Source of the DNA: Paramesorhizobium endophyticum
GTDB lineage: Bacteria > Pseudomonadota > Alphaproteobacteria > Rhizobiales > Rhizobiaceae
Length of the DNA stretch: 64,000 bases
Assembly: GCF_014640615.1 (NCBI RefSeq)
Contig: NZ_BMHH01000016.1
Location: 47,794 to 111,793 of the forward strand
Direction: 5' to 3'
Position 1 is the first letter of the stretch. Each line of letters begins with the position of its first letter. Shown here piece after piece: positions 1 through 9,154 of this stretch. The notes below the pieces were generated by a model. That model was not told where the DNA came from, made no database searches, and was given only the letters and a program-made list of their open reading frames with translations. The translations under genes were made by a program, and so were the position numbers.

Positions 1-1290
1 AAGATCTCCCGCAAGCGCAACTTCACCGAGCCGTCCATCGATAGCTATGACCGCGAGCAGGCCTCGATCGGCTACGAGCTGGAGCATACGTTCGACAATG
101 ATTGGACCGTGCGCCAGAACCTGCGCTATGGGTTCTCGCATGTGAAGGAGCATAGCCTCTACGCCTATGGCTACGGCTGGGCCGAGCAGCCATCGGGAAC
201 CGATTACGATCTCTCGCGCATCAATTTCCGCCACGATACAACGGTTAACACCTTCCTGGTGGACAACCAGCTGCAAGGCAAGGTGACGACGGGCGCTATC
301 GAGCACACGCTGCTCTTCGGCGTCGAGTACAAATATTTCGACATCGACCAGATGCAGCAGACCGGCGGGGCCACTCCGATCAATCCCGTCCATCCGGTCT
401 ATGGCCTTCCGCAAGGGCCGATGTGGGATCCCTATATCGACCAGAACCTGAAGCGTAATCAGGTTGGCATTTACGCGCAGGATCAACTCCGCTTCGGCGA
501 TGGCTGGATCATGACGCTCAACGGTCGCTATGACTATGTATCGGACAAATCGGAGGGGCTGCCCTCCTACCGCGATCACGAAGGCAAGGCGAGCGGCCGC
601 TTCGGCATCGGTTATGAGTTCGAGAACGGCCTGACCCCCTACGCCAGCGTCGCCAGCTTCTTCAACCCGGTCATCGAGGCGCTCGGCAACGGCGCCCAAG
701 CCCAACCCGAAACGGGGCAGCAATATGAGGTTGGTGTCAAATACCGGCCTCAGGCATTCGACGGCCTCGTCACCGCCTCGTTCTTTGACCTGACCAAGCA
801 GAATGTCGTGACGGGCCCGAACACCAACAGGGAGCAGATCGGCGAGGTCAACTCGCGCGGTTTCGAACTCGAAGCGCAGGCGAACATCACCGATGCATGG
901 CGCGTGACGGCAGCGTTCACCACTTACAAGCTCGAGGTGACGGAAGACGCCAACGCAGCCCTCATCGGCAACCAGCCTTACCTCGTTCCGGAGACGCAGG
1001 CTTCCGTCTTCGCGCAGTATACCGTCCTCGACGGCGCGCTCGAAGGGCTGCAACTCGGCGCGGGCGTTCGCTATATCGGCTCGTCCTATGCCGATGCGGA
1101 GAACAAGTACAAGGTGCCGGATGTGGCGCTGGTCGATCTGAAGCTCGGCTACGAAAAGGACAATTGGGGCGTCGACCTCAATGTCACCAACCTCTTCGAC
1201 AAGAACTATGTGGCCGGCTGCCAGACGACCCTCTCCTGCGGGTATGGCGAAGGCCGCAAGGCGCTGCTCAAGGCGCATGTGAAGTGGTGA
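1..1290 (+). CDS. TonB-dependent siderophore receptor (5' truncated by the window)
   Basis: The frame is open from the first base, so only the C-terminal part is present, about 429 residues. The protein shows the alternating aromatic and polar pattern of outer-membrane beta strands. It has the typical receptor ending, with repeated strand signatures such as FGVEYKYFDID, GVKYRP and LKLGYEK, then NLFDKNYVAGC and GEGRKALLKAHVKW with a terminal Trp. The family is TonB-dependent outer-membrane receptors of the ferrichrome/hydroxamate class (FhuA/FoxA-like), which import ferric siderophores. The plug domain, TonB box and promoter lie outside the window. The next genes encode a FhuD-like binding protein and a FhuB-type permease, which supports a hydroxamate-siderophore role. 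The exact ligand cannot be read from sequence. Confidence 0.85.
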   Translation, partial: KISRKRNFTEPSIDSYDREQASIGYELEHTFDNDWTVRQNLRYGFSHVKEHSLYAYGYGWAEQPSGTDYDLSRINFRHDTTVNTFLVDNQLQGKVTTGAIEHTLLFGVEYKYFDIDQMQQTGGATPINPVHPVYGLPQGPMWDPYIDQNLKRNQVGIYAQDQLRFGDGWIMTLNGRYDYVSDKSEGLPSYRDHEGKASGRFGIGYEFENGLTPYASVASFFNPVIEALGNGAQAQPETGQQYEVGVKYRPQAFDGLVTASFFDLTKQNVVTGPNTNREQIGEVNSRGFELEAQANITDAWRVTAAFTTYKLEVTEDANAALIGNQPYLVPETQASVFAQYTVLDGALEGLQLGAGVRYIGSSYADAENKYKVPDVALVDLKLGYEKDNWGVDLNVTNLFDKNYVAGCQTTLSCGYGEGRKALLKAHVKW

Positions 1291-1356
1291 GGATGGCGCT
1301 GTCCGTGTAAAATGGAAATGCTGGATGACGCTGCCCTCTGGCCCGCTTGGCTCCAT

Positions 1357-1497
1357 CCTTCCCCCTTGCGGGGAAGGTGCCCGCATAGCGGGCGGATGGG
1401 GGTGGTGACGCTTGTGCCACGGTCTTCAGCAGAGGCGCGTACGTCACCACCCCCACCCGACCCTTCGGGCCACCCTCCCCGCAAGGGGGAGGGAAGG
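1357..1497. repeat. Paired palindromic intergenic repeat, copy A
   Basis: Two arms rich in the CCCCTTGCGGGGAAGG type face each other around a short centre. The left arm carries GGATGGGGGTGGTGACG and the right arm its near complement GTCACCACCCCCACCCG. The same unit recurs at 15612-15754 with nearly identical arms and a different centre. The right edge abuts the ribosome-binding site of the following fhuD-like gene. Confidence 0.8.
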
Positions 1498-1506
1498 AGC
1501 CAAGCC

Positions 1507-2376
1507 ATCACCCGGCGCACCATGCTCGCCCTCGCTGCGGGCATATTTGCATCCTCCGGCAGCCTTCGCGCCGCGCCTCTCCCCCGCATCGCGGCCATCG
1601 ACTGGGCGATGTTCGAGACAGCGCTTGCCATCGGCGCGGTACCCGTCGCCGCGACCGAGCTCATCCAGTTCCGCCAAATTGCCATCGAACCGAACGTGCC
1701 GGGAAGCGTCGTGGATATCGGCCTGCGCGGCGCGCCCAATATGGAGCTGCTGCGCATCATCGCGCCGGACCTGATCCTGAGTTCCAATTTCTACGAATAC
1801 CGCCGCCCCGCCTTCGAGCGCATCGCGCCCGTCTTTTCCCGCACGATCTACGAGACCGGCACGCCACCCTTCGACCCCGCGCGAGACGCCATGCTCGCCC
1901 TAGGGCAAAAGCTCGGGTTGGAAAACGCCGCGCAAGACTACATCGCCGCAACGGAAGCCGACATCGCCACCTTGCGCGACCGCGTCAAAACCCGCGGCCG
2001 TCCGGTTTTCCTTATCAGCATCGGCGATAGCAGGCATTTCCGCGCTTTCGGCGACGATAGCATGTTCGGCGACGTGCTCTCCCGCCTGGGGCTTGCCAAT
2101 GCCTGGAAAGGCACGACCAGCTATTCCGCCACCGCACCTGTTGGCATCGAGGCGCTGGCGGATGTTCCCGAAGCCGATATCGTGGTGATCGGCCCGGTCC
2201 CGCCAGAGGCACGCAACATCCTGCCCGCCAGCCCGATATGGAATGCGCTTCCGGCTGTCAGCGAAGGCCGCGTGGCGATGCTCGACCCCATCGATCATTT
2301 CGGCGCCCTCCCCGCCGCCCGGCGATTCGTTCGGCTGCTAGGGGAGGCTGGACCATTCGTGCAGGCAAGCCAGTGA
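1507..2376 (+). CDS. fhuD: Iron-siderophore ABC transporter substrate-binding protein, FhuD-like
   Basis: Periplasmic binding protein of the FhuD/TroA-like fold that would pass ferric hydroxamates to the FhuB permease. It has an N-terminal TRRTMLALAAG signal resembling a Tat motif with a hydrophobic stretch. Then come IAAIDWAMFETALAIGAVPV and APDLILSSNFYEY, family landmarks for the ligand-binding lobes. The start is a problem. The best-spaced AAGGAG (1494-1499) sits 7 nt before ATC at 1507, which would give M-TRRTM. The first ATG in the domain is 1522 and would lose the twin arginines. In-frame ATGs at 1312 and 1396 lie in or before a palindromic repeat and would add proline-rich repeat-encoded residues. 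The stop lies about 370 bp before fhuB. Confidence 0.8.
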   Translation: MTRRTMLALAAGIFASSGSLRAAPLPRIAAIDWAMFETALAIGAVPVAATELIQFRQIAIEPNVPGSVVDIGLRGAPNMELLRIIAPDLILSSNFYEYRRPAFERIAPVFSRTIYETGTPPFDPARDAMLALGQKLGLENAAQDYIAATEADIATLRDRVKTRGRPVFLISIGDSRHFRAFGDDSMFGDVLSRLGLANAWKGTTSYSATAPVGIEALADVPEADIVVIGPVPPEARNILPASPIWNALPAVSEGRVAMLDPIDHFGALPAARRFVRLLGEAGPFVQASQ

Positions 2377-2552
2377 AAGCGTACTTTTCGATGGAAGCGC
2401 CAGACACCCCCCTCTTCCCTCCTGAGCTTGTCGAAGGGCGGGCATCTCCCCTTCCACTCTTGTCGTTCGAAGCCCTCGGATTAAATCCGAGGGTCACCGG
2501 AGGATGCACGGCTAGAGCATTTTGTTTTTATAAGGAAGCGTCGGCGGGACAG

Positions 2553-2712
2553 CGCCCCCCTCTGCCCTCCCGGTCATCTCCCCCGCAAGGGGGGAGATCA
2601 CACCTTCATCGCTGCATTCGCCAATCGCCAACGTTGCAAGGCAAACGCTGTGGGTCGCGCCAGCCAATCTCCCCCCTCGCGGGGGAGATGTCCGGCAGGA
2701 CAGAGGGGGGCC
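2553..2712. repeat. Palindromic intergenic repeat, CTCCCCC(G/T)CAAGGGGGGAGAT family
   Basis: The gap 2377-2746 holds no gene. It contains two facing arms: the left at about 2556-2608 with CATCTCCCCCGCAAGGGGGGAG, the right at about 2663-2710 with its complement and GTCCGGCAGGACAGAGGGG. The same pair occurs at 8949-9104. Confidence 0.75.
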
Positions 2713-2746
2713 CGGTTCCGCCAGCATTTCCAGATGAGATGTTCCA

Positions 2747-4726
2747 ATGAGCAACATCACACGCGCTCATCGCCCCATCCTCCTCTGGTCGCTCCTCGCA
2801 CTCGCCGCCGCCGTGCTCTGCGCCATCATCATCGCCCAGCACCTTACCCCCGGCGCGGCAACCCCAGCCCTCCAGCGCATCATCCTGTTCCAGGCCACCC
2901 TCCCCCGCGCTACAATGGCTATTCTCTGCGGCGCGGCGCTTGGCCTTTCCGGCCTCCTTCTCCAACGCGTGCTGCGCAATCCGCTGGCGGAGCCTTCGAC
3001 GCTCGGCATATCGGCGGGGGCGCAACTGGCCATGGCCGCCGCGGCCATCTATGCCCCCACGCTCCTGGAAGCAGGGCGCGAGGGTGTGGCGCTGGCGGGC
3101 GGGCTGGCGGCGGTTGCCTTCGTGCTGGCGCTCAACTGGCGGCGCGATCTGGAGCCGGTTTCGGTCGTGCTGGCGGGCATGATGATATCTCTGACGGCCA
3201 CCACCGCCAGCGCTGCGCTCATTCTCGCCAATGGCGAATATATGTTCTCGCTCTTCATCTGGGGCAGCGGCACGCTCAACCAGCAGGGCTGGGAACCCAC
3301 GATGGCCATCGCGCTACGGCTGGCATTGGTGACGGGCGGCGCGCTGCTGCTCCTGCGCCCGCTCACCATTCTCGGCCTCGACGAACGCAACGCCCGCAGC
3401 CTCGGCGTCGCGCTCTATGCCACCCGCCTGATGGTGATTGCGCTTGCCGTCTGGCTGGCGGCGAGCGTGACGGCGGAAGTCGGCATCATCGGCTTCATCG
3501 GCCTTGCCGCACCTGCCCTTGCGACTTTAAGCGGCGCGCGCACCCCGCGCCAGAAGCTCATCGCCGCACCGCTCATCGGCGCAATCCTGCTTCTCCTCGC
3601 CGATGGGCTGGTGCAATTATTTGCCGGCTCCGGCGGCGAGCGCATCCCCACCGGCGCGGCGACGGCGCTGCTCGGCGGCCCGCTGCTCCTCTGGCTGCTG
3701 CCGCGCCTGCGCATGCTCGAATGGCCATCGCTCAACGCGAAACCACCCGCCACCCTCCGCGCGTCTCGCCCGCTCCTTCTGCTCTTCCTCCTCGTCGTCC
3801 TCACGCTCGCCATCGGGGCGCTCTCCCTCGTTCTGGGACGCGGGCCGCATGGCTGGAACCTCGCCCACGGCGCTATTCTCCATGACCTCGCCGCCTTCCG
3901 CGCGCCCCGCATCGCCATCGCCGCCGCCGCGGGCGCGATGCTTGCCGCGGCAGGCACGATCATGCAGCGGCTGACCGGCAATCCGCTCGCGAGCCCGGAG
4001 ATTCTCGGCATCGGCACCGGCGCGGGCGTCGGCCTCGCCGCTGTCCTCTATTTCAGCGCCATGCCCGGCCAGGGCCTGCAGCTCATCGGCGCAAGCGCCG
4101 GGGCGCTCGTCACCCTCCTCGTCATGCTCGCGCTCGCCGCGCGGGGCGGCTTTGGGCCGGAGCGCCTGCTGCTCGCAGGCATCGGCATGGGCGCGCTGTG
4201 CAGCGCGGTGCTGACCGCCATCATCGCCACGGGCAACCGCCAGGCCTTCCGGCTATTGGAATGGCTAAGCGGCACCATCAGCGAAGCCTCCGCCGGGGAA
4301 GCGCGCATCGCCTGCCTCGCCGCCATCCTCCTCATCGCGCCGCTGTTCCTCACCCCGCGCTGGCTGGATATTCTCCCGCTGGGCAAGACCACCGCTCGGT
4401 CGCTCGGCCTGCCCTTGGCGGGAATCCGCCTGTTGCTCGTCCTCCTCTGCGCCGGGCTCACCGCCTGCGCCTCGCTGCTCGTCGGGCCGCTGAGCTTCAT
4501 CGGCCTCATTGCCCCGCATCTGGCCCGGCTCATCGGCCTTCACCGGCCCCTGCCCGCGCTCACGGGAGCGATTTTCATCGGCAGCGGCCTCATGATTCTC
4601 TCCGACTGGCTGTCTCGCATGGTGGCGTTTCCCTACCAGCTTCCGCTCGGCCTGTTCGCGTCGCTGATCGGCGGAGCCTACTTGATCTTTATGCTAGGCC
4701 GGGGCCATAGCCGCGAAACCACCTGA
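2747..4726 (+). CDS. fhuB: Fe(3+)-hydroxamate ABC transporter permease FhuB
   Basis: At 659 residues it matches the double-length FhuB architecture: two tandem FecCD permease domains of about 320 residues in one chain. Each half has about ten hydrophobic helices and a family loop, LGISAGAQLAMA in the first half and LGIGTGAGVGLA in the second. Each also has an ATPase-contact region, GFIGLAAPALA and SFIGLIAPHLARL. It forms the inner-membrane channel for ferric hydroxamates delivered by the upstream FhuD-like protein. No FhuC ATPase is encoded downstream, because the next gene is a MerR-type regulator. The ATPase may lie upstream of the window or elsewhere. Confidence 0.93.
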   Translation: MSNITRAHRPILLWSLLALAAAVLCAIIIAQHLTPGAATPALQRIILFQATLPRATMAILCGAALGLSGLLLQRVLRNPLAEPSTLGISAGAQLAMAAAAIYAPTLLEAGREGVALAGGLAAVAFVLALNWRRDLEPVSVVLAGMMISLTATTASAALILANGEYMFSLFIWGSGTLNQQGWEPTMAIALRLALVTGGALLLLRPLTILGLDERNARSLGVALYATRLMVIALAVWLAASVTAEVGIIGFIGLAAPALATLSGARTPRQKLIAAPLIGAILLLLADGLVQLFAGSGGERIPTGAATALLGGPLLLWLLPRLRMLEWPSLNAKPPATLRASRPLLLLFLLVVLTLAIGALSLVLGRGPHGWNLAHGAILHDLAAFRAPRIAIAAAAGAMLAAAGTIMQRLTGNPLASPEILGIGTGAGVGLAAVLYFSAMPGQGLQLIGASAGALVTLLVMLALAARGGFGPERLLLAGIGMGALCSAVLTAIIATGNRQAFRLLEWLSGTISEASAGEARIACLAAILLIAPLFLTPRWLDILPLGKTTARSLGLPLAGIRLLLVLLCAGLTACASLLVGPLSFIGLIAPHLARLIGLHRPLPALTGAIFIGSGLMILSDWLSRMVAFPYQLPLGLFASLIGGAYLIFMLGRGHSRETT

Positions 4727-4782
4727 AATTCTGCGTGTTTCTTCCTATATGTCGCCAAAACAAGCGGGTATGGAGAATGGGC

Positions 4783-5229
4783 ATGAACATCGGAGAAGCC
4801 GCCAGCGCATCGGGCGTCTCGGCCAAAATGATCCGCCACTACGAAGCGATCGGGCTGATCAGGCCGGCGGAGCGCACCGCCTCGGGCTATCGCGTCTATT
4901 CGGCAAATGAGATCGAAACCCTGCGCTTCATCCGCCGCAGCCGCGATCTGGGCTTCTCTATTGAGCATATCCGCACGCTGCTGGCGCTCTGGCAGGACCG
5001 TGAGCGCGCTTCGGCGGATGTGAAGCGCATCGCACTCCAGCATGTGGCGGAACTGGAGGCGAAACAGCGGGAGTTGCGCGAAATGGCCGACACGCTGCGG
5101 CATCTGGCCGACCATTGCCATGGCGATGCCAGGCCCGATTGCCCGATCATCCAGGATCTGGCCCATGCGGAAGCGCCGCCGGCGATGCACCGCCGGTCCG
5201 GTGCGCTCAAGGGTGCGCTCGCGGGTTGA
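4783..5229 (+). CDS. cueR: Cu(I)-responsive MerR-family regulator CueR
   Basis: 148 residues with an N-terminal MerR winged helix (NIGEAASASGVSAKMIRHYE) and a dimerisation helix. The metal loop reads CHGDARPDC. Counted from ATG 4783, Cys112, Cys120 and Ser77 fall at the same positions as the metal-binding cysteines and the +1-metal-selective serine of E. coli CueR. In-frame starts upstream (4735, 4777) would add residues absent from the family, so 4783 is preferred. CueR activates copper efflux and oxidase genes, but no such target lies beside it, so it probably acts in trans. The gene starts 56 bp after fhuB. Confidence 0.93.
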   Translation: MNIGEAASASGVSAKMIRHYEAIGLIRPAERTASGYRVYSANEIETLRFIRRSRDLGFSIEHIRTLLALWQDRERASADVKRIALQHVAELEAKQRELREMADTLRHLADHCHGDARPDCPIIQDLAHAEAPPAMHRRSGALKGALAG

Positions 5230-5322
5230 ACACGGGGCGTATTCACCGGAAATTTATCCGATTGCACCCTGACGGCGATCTGCTCTACCACTATCTCGTT
5301 TGGTCAAACGGAGGAATGATCA

Positions 5323-6108
5323 TTGCCTGTTCGTACGGTTGTGTGGGGTGAGAACATCCACGAGAATACCAATGCTCTCGTCCGCGAGATTTATCCTGAT
5401 GGCATGCATGCGACAATCGCCGCGGCGCTGAACCGCGACCCTGATATCCATGCCACCACCGCCACGCTGCAGGAACCGGAGCATGGACTGCCCGAAGACC
5501 GGCTGGCCGAAACGGACGTGCTCGTCTGGTGGGGCCATCAGGCGCATGGCGAGGTCTCGGACAAGGTCGTCGAGCGCGTCGCTCAGCGCGTCTGGGAGGG
5601 CATGGGGCTGATCGTGCTCCATTCCGGCCATTTCTCCAAGATCTTCAAGCGCCTGATGGGCACGCCCTGCGCGCTCAAATGGCGCGAGGCGGGCGAGCGC
5701 GAGCGCGTATGGGTGATCAACCCGCGCCATCCCATCGCGGCGGGCCTGGGCGAAAACTTCGTCCTCGAAAACGAGGAGATGTATGGCGAGCAATTCTCTG
5801 TCCCCGAGCCGTTGGAAACGGTGTTCATCTCCTGGTTCCAGGGCGGCGAGGTCTTCCGTTCCGGCATGACCTGGCGGCGCGGCGCGGGCAATATCTTCTA
5901 CTTCCGTCCCGGCCACGAGACATATCCGACCTATCACGACGCCAATGTGCAGAAGGTGCTGATCAACGCGGTGAAATGGGCGCACAATCCCAAAGGCGCG
6001 CAGAAGAACATCGCCGACGCACCGAATGTCCCGGTCGAAAAGGCGCTCGAACCCATCGTCGAGCGCGGGCCGAAACTGCATCAGCCCGGCGAAGCCGGTT
6101 ACAGGTGA
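5323..6108 (+). CDS. thuA: ThuA-family trehalose-utilisation-like protein
   Basis: 261 residues of the ThuA domain family, which has a glutamine-amidotransferase-like fold. Landmarks are VVWGENIHE at the N-terminus, [29 protein letters not shown] and the terminal [16 protein letters not shown]. The start codon is TTG at 5323, placed 8 nt after GGAGG, and the domain begins immediately. The next gene encodes a Gfo/Idh/MocA oxidoreductase 43 bp downstream, the usual thuA-thuB pairing in rhizobia. There ThuAB convert trehalose or related disaccharides to 3-keto derivatives. No thuEFGK transporter is beside it, so the substrate here is inferred. Confidence 0.85.
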   Translation: MPVRTVVWGENIHENTNALVREIYPDGMHATIAAALNRDPDIHATTATLQEPEHGLPEDRLAETDVLVWWGHQAHGEVSDKVVERVAQRVWEGMGLIVLHSGHFSKIFKRLMGTPCALKWREAGERERVWVINPRHPIAAGLGENFVLENEEMYGEQFSVPEPLETVFISWFQGGEVFRSGMTWRRGAGNIFYFRPGHETYPTYHDANVQKVLINAVKWAHNPKGAQKNIADAPNVPVEKALEPIVERGPKLHQPGEAGYR

Positions 6109-6151
6109 GAGGCGTAATCCCCGAAGAGATCCTCGAACTTGAGGTAATATC

Positions 6152-7321
6152 ATGAGATTGATCGTTGTTGGCACAGGTTCGATGGCGGCAAACCAGGCGA
6201 GCCATTTCAAGGCGATCGACGGCGTGGACATCGTCGCCGCCGTCGATCCCGATCCGGGCCGCCTGACCGAGTTCGCCGACCAGTTCGGCATCGAGAAGCG
6301 CTTCCTCTCGCTGGAGGAGGCCATCGCCTGGGGCGAGTTCGACGCCGCCACCAATGTCACGCCCGACCGGATGCATCACGCGACATCGCTCGCGCTGGTC
6401 GCCGCGGGCAAGCATGTTCTTTGCGAGAAGCCGCTTGCGGAAAATTATGCCGACGCCCTGGAGATGACCGAGGCGGCGGAACGCGCGGGAATCATCAACA
6501 TGGTGAACCTCACCTACCGCAGCGTGCCGCAGCTGCAATATGCCCGCGGCATGGTGCTGGCGGGAGAGCTCGGCACCATCCGCCATGTCGAGGCCTCCTA
6601 CCTGCAAAGCTGGCTCGTCTCCCGCGCCTGGGGCGACTGGAAGACCGAGTCGCGCTGGCTCTGGCGGCTTTCGACGGGACATGGCTCGAACGGCGTGCTG
6701 GGCGATGTCGGCATCCACATTCTCGACTTCGCCTCCTATGGCGCGGCGACGGATATCGACCATGTGTTCTCGCGGATGAAAGCCTTCGACAAGGCGCCGG
6801 AAGGGCGCATCGGCGAATATGTGCTCGACGCCAATGACAGCTTCACCATGTCGGTGGGCTTTTCCAATGGCGCGCTCGGCGTCATCCATGCCAGCCGCTG
6901 GGCGACGGGCCACCTGAACGAGCTGAAACTGCGCATCTATGGCGAGCGGGGCAGCCTCGAAGTCATCCACCGCCCGGACGAGTCCGAACTGCGCGGCTGC
7001 CTCGGAAACGACGTCGAAACCGCGACGTGGCGGGTGATCGACGTTCCCCCGGTGCCGACCAATTACGAGCGGTTCGCCGAAGCGGTACGGACGGGCCGGC
7101 AGGGTGACCCGAACTTCCGCCACGCCGCCGACCTGCAAGAGATCATCGACCGCGCCATGGATTCCGAAAGGGAGCGGCGCGAGTTTACCCTGCTCCCGCC
7201 GGTGGAGATGGTGCCCGTGCCGGAAATGCAGGCTGTCGAACTTGCAGTCGCCCCCGCAAGCGCGGAAAGGCCCCGCAAGCCCCGCCGCAGACGCTGGGGC
7301 ACGCGGGCCGTGGGGGAATAG
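6152..7321 (+). CDS. thuB: Gfo/Idh/MocA-family oxidoreductase, ThuB-like
   Basis: 389 residues with an N-terminal Rossmann fold (LIVVGTGSMAANQASHF) that binds NAD(P) and the family signature CEKPLAEN containing the catalytic EKP lysine. A C-terminal alpha/beta domain follows (GDVGIHILDFASYGA). The last 50 or so residues are proline- and arginine-rich and look like an unconserved tail. It follows thuA with a short gap and probably forms an operon with it. ThuB is the dehydrogenase partner in 3-keto-disaccharide metabolism; assignment to that role rests on the pairing. Confidence 0.82.
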   Translation: MRLIVVGTGSMAANQASHFKAIDGVDIVAAVDPDPGRLTEFADQFGIEKRFLSLEEAIAWGEFDAATNVTPDRMHHATSLALVAAGKHVLCEKPLAENYADALEMTEAAERAGIINMVNLTYRSVPQLQYARGMVLAGELGTIRHVEASYLQSWLVSRAWGDWKTESRWLWRLSTGHGSNGVLGDVGIHILDFASYGAATDIDHVFSRMKAFDKAPEGRIGEYVLDANDSFTMSVGFSNGALGVIHASRWATGHLNELKLRIYGERGSLEVIHRPDESELRGCLGNDVETATWRVIDVPPVPTNYERFAEAVRTGRQGDPNFRHAADLQEIIDRAMDSERERREFTLLPPVEMVPVPEMQAVELAVAPASAERPRKPRRRRWGTRAVGE

Positions 7322-7387
7322 CGGCCTGTTTTGATGGCATCGCCTGATCCCGGTTTGGTGCCGTTGCTGTCATGGAGAGGTAGAGGA

Positions 7388-7533
7388 ATGGATCCCAGTG
7401 ACAAGCACTGGGATGACGGGCTGCTTTGCTGTTAGCAAGCCAAACTTCCAACCTCTCCGCTTGGCAGAAGCATATCCGGCAGTGGAAAACATCTCCACCC
7501 CGTCATCCCAGTGCTTGTCACTGGGATCCATGC
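7388..7533. repeat. Inverted repeat element with GGATCCCAGTGACAAGCACT ends
   Basis: Each end carries a 33-nt inverted repeat. The left begins at CATGGATCCCAGTGACAAGC and the right, from about 7502, is its complement. The centre is about 75 bp and includes CCTCTCCGCTTGGCAGAAGCATATC. A near-identical element lies at 24571-24721. It sits between convergent genes (thuB and the fuconate dehydratase). Confidence 0.85.
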
Positions 7534-7614
7534 CTCACCCGTTCCGCTGCCCCAACGGCATAAATGGTTCAAGCGGTTCCATCCTCGCCACACGGGCGAG
7601 GATGACGTGCATAA

Positions 7615-8892
7615 CTACCCCCGCCACTCATACTCCTTAATCGACTCCGGCTTCATCTCGATGGAGAAACCCGGGCGTGAGGGCGGCATATAGGCCGCAT
7701 CCCTGATCACGCACGGATCGACGAAATGCTCGTGCAGATGGTCGACATATTCGATGACGCGGCCGTCCTTGGTGCCGGACACGGCGATGTAGTCGATCAT
7801 CGAGAGATGCTGCACATATTCGCAAAGGCCGACGCCGCCCGCATGCGGCCAGACCGGCAGGCCGTATTTGGCGGCGATAAGCAGCACCGCCAGCACCTCG
7901 TTCAAACCGCCCATGCGGCATGAATCGATCTGCACGATGTCGATAGCGCCTTCGGCGATGAACTGCTTGAACATGATGCGGTTCTGGCACATCTCGCCGG
8001 TGGCGACTTTCACCGGGCCGATAGCCTCGCGAATCTTGCGGTGTCCCGCCACATCGTCGGGGCTGGTCGGCTCCTCGATAAAGTAAGGATTGCAGAAGGA
8101 AAGCTTCTTCACCCAGTCGATAGCCTGATCGACTTCCCACACCTGGTTGGCGTCGATCATGAGATAGCGGTCCGGGCCTATTGCCTCGCGCGCGATGGTG
8201 AGTCGGCGGATATCGTCTTCCAGATCGCGCCCGACCTTCATCTTGATATGATTGAACCCAGCGTCGACGGCCTCCTGGCAAAGCCGTTTCAGCTTCTCGT
8301 CGGAATAGCCAAGCCAGCCGGCGGATGTGGTGTAGCAGGCATAGCCCTCGCGCTCGAGCGTGGCGACGCGGTCCGCCTTGCCTACCTCGGCCTTTTTCAG
8401 GATCGCGAGCGCCTCTTCAGGCGTCAGCACATCGGTCAGGTAACGGAAATCGACGATGCGGACGATCTCCTCCGGCGTCATCTCGCCGACAAGCCGCCAC
8501 ACCGGCTTGCCCGCCTGCTTGGCGAGCAAATCCCACACGGCATTGACCACCGCGCCCGTCGCCAGATGCATCGCGCCCTTGTCCGGCCCGATCCAGCGCA
8601 GCTGGCTGTCGCTGGTCAGATGCCGCCAGAACGCGCCCGGATTCTCGCGGATTTTATCAAGCTCCTGCCCGACGACGAGATGCTTCATCGCTGTAATGGC
8701 ATGGCAGCAGATGTCATTGCCGCGCCCGATGGTGAAGGTCAGCCCATGGCCCTTCAGCCCGTCCTGGTCGGTATCGAGAATGACATAGGCGGCGGAATAA
8801 TCCGGATCCGGATTCATCGCGTCCGACCCGTCGAGACTTTGCGACGTCGGGAAACGTAAGTCGAAAACGCGAAGATCTGTAATGCGGGCCAC
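7615..8892 (-). CDS. L-fuconate dehydratase (enolase superfamily, mandelate racemase subgroup)
   Basis: 425 residues with the mandelate-racemase/muconate-lactonising enzyme layout. The N-terminal capping domain (VFDLRFPTSQSLDGSDAMN) is characteristic of fuconate dehydratases. The barrel carries HIKMKVG (the KxK base), MIDANQ, FIEEPTSPDD and TGEMCQN as the three metal ligands, and WPHAGGVGL with the second-face histidine. It removes water from L-fuconate to give 2-keto-3-deoxy-L-fuconate. It is the distal gene of a minus-strand fucose locus and is separated from the hydrolase gene by a repeat pair. Confidence 0.92.
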   Translation of the reverse strand: MARITDLRVFDLRFPTSQSLDGSDAMNPDPDYSAAYVILDTDQDGLKGHGLTFTIGRGNDICCHAITAMKHLVVGQELDKIRENPGAFWRHLTSDSQLRWIGPDKGAMHLATGAVVNAVWDLLAKQAGKPVWRLVGEMTPEEIVRIVDFRYLTDVLTPEEALAILKKAEVGKADRVATLEREGYACYTTSAGWLGYSDEKLKRLCQEAVDAGFNHIKMKVGRDLEDDIRRLTIAREAIGPDRYLMIDANQVWEVDQAIDWVKKLSFCNPYFIEEPTSPDDVAGHRKIREAIGPVKVATGEMCQNRIMFKQFIAEGAIDIVQIDSCRMGGLNEVLAVLLIAAKYGLPVWPHAGGVGLCEYVQHLSMIDYIAVSGTKDGRVIEYVDHLHEHFVDPCVIRDAAYMPPSRPGFSIEMKPESIKEYEWRG

Positions 8893-8948
8893 GGGGAACC
8901 TCTTTTTTATGCTGCTTGGAGCTTTTCTTGTCTGATCGAATTGCTAGG

Positions 8949-9104
8949 CGCCCCCTCTGTCCTGCCGGACATCTCCCCCGCGAGGGGGGAGATTGGCCGA
9001 TACGGATTGTACCGCTCAACCGTCAACGTCTACGATTGATGCCGACGTTGATGAAGGCGCAATCTCCCCCCTTGCGGGGGAGATGTCCGGCAGGACAGAG
9101 GGGG
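8949..9104. repeat. Palindromic intergenic repeat, second copy of the 2553-2712 family
   Basis: Facing arms with CCTGCCGGACATCTCCCCCG and its complement near 9065-9104 flank a short centre. The paired arrangement and arm sequence match the 2553-2712 element. Confidence 0.75.
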
Positions 9105-9154
9105 CGCTGCCCCGCCAGCATTTCCAGCTACAGTTGAGCCGCTCTTGAATCCGG

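Noticed and set aside
2238..2750. Long plus-strand open frame between fhuD and fhuB
   Set aside because: It overlaps the fhuD 3' end in another frame and then runs through palindromic repeats with no domain.
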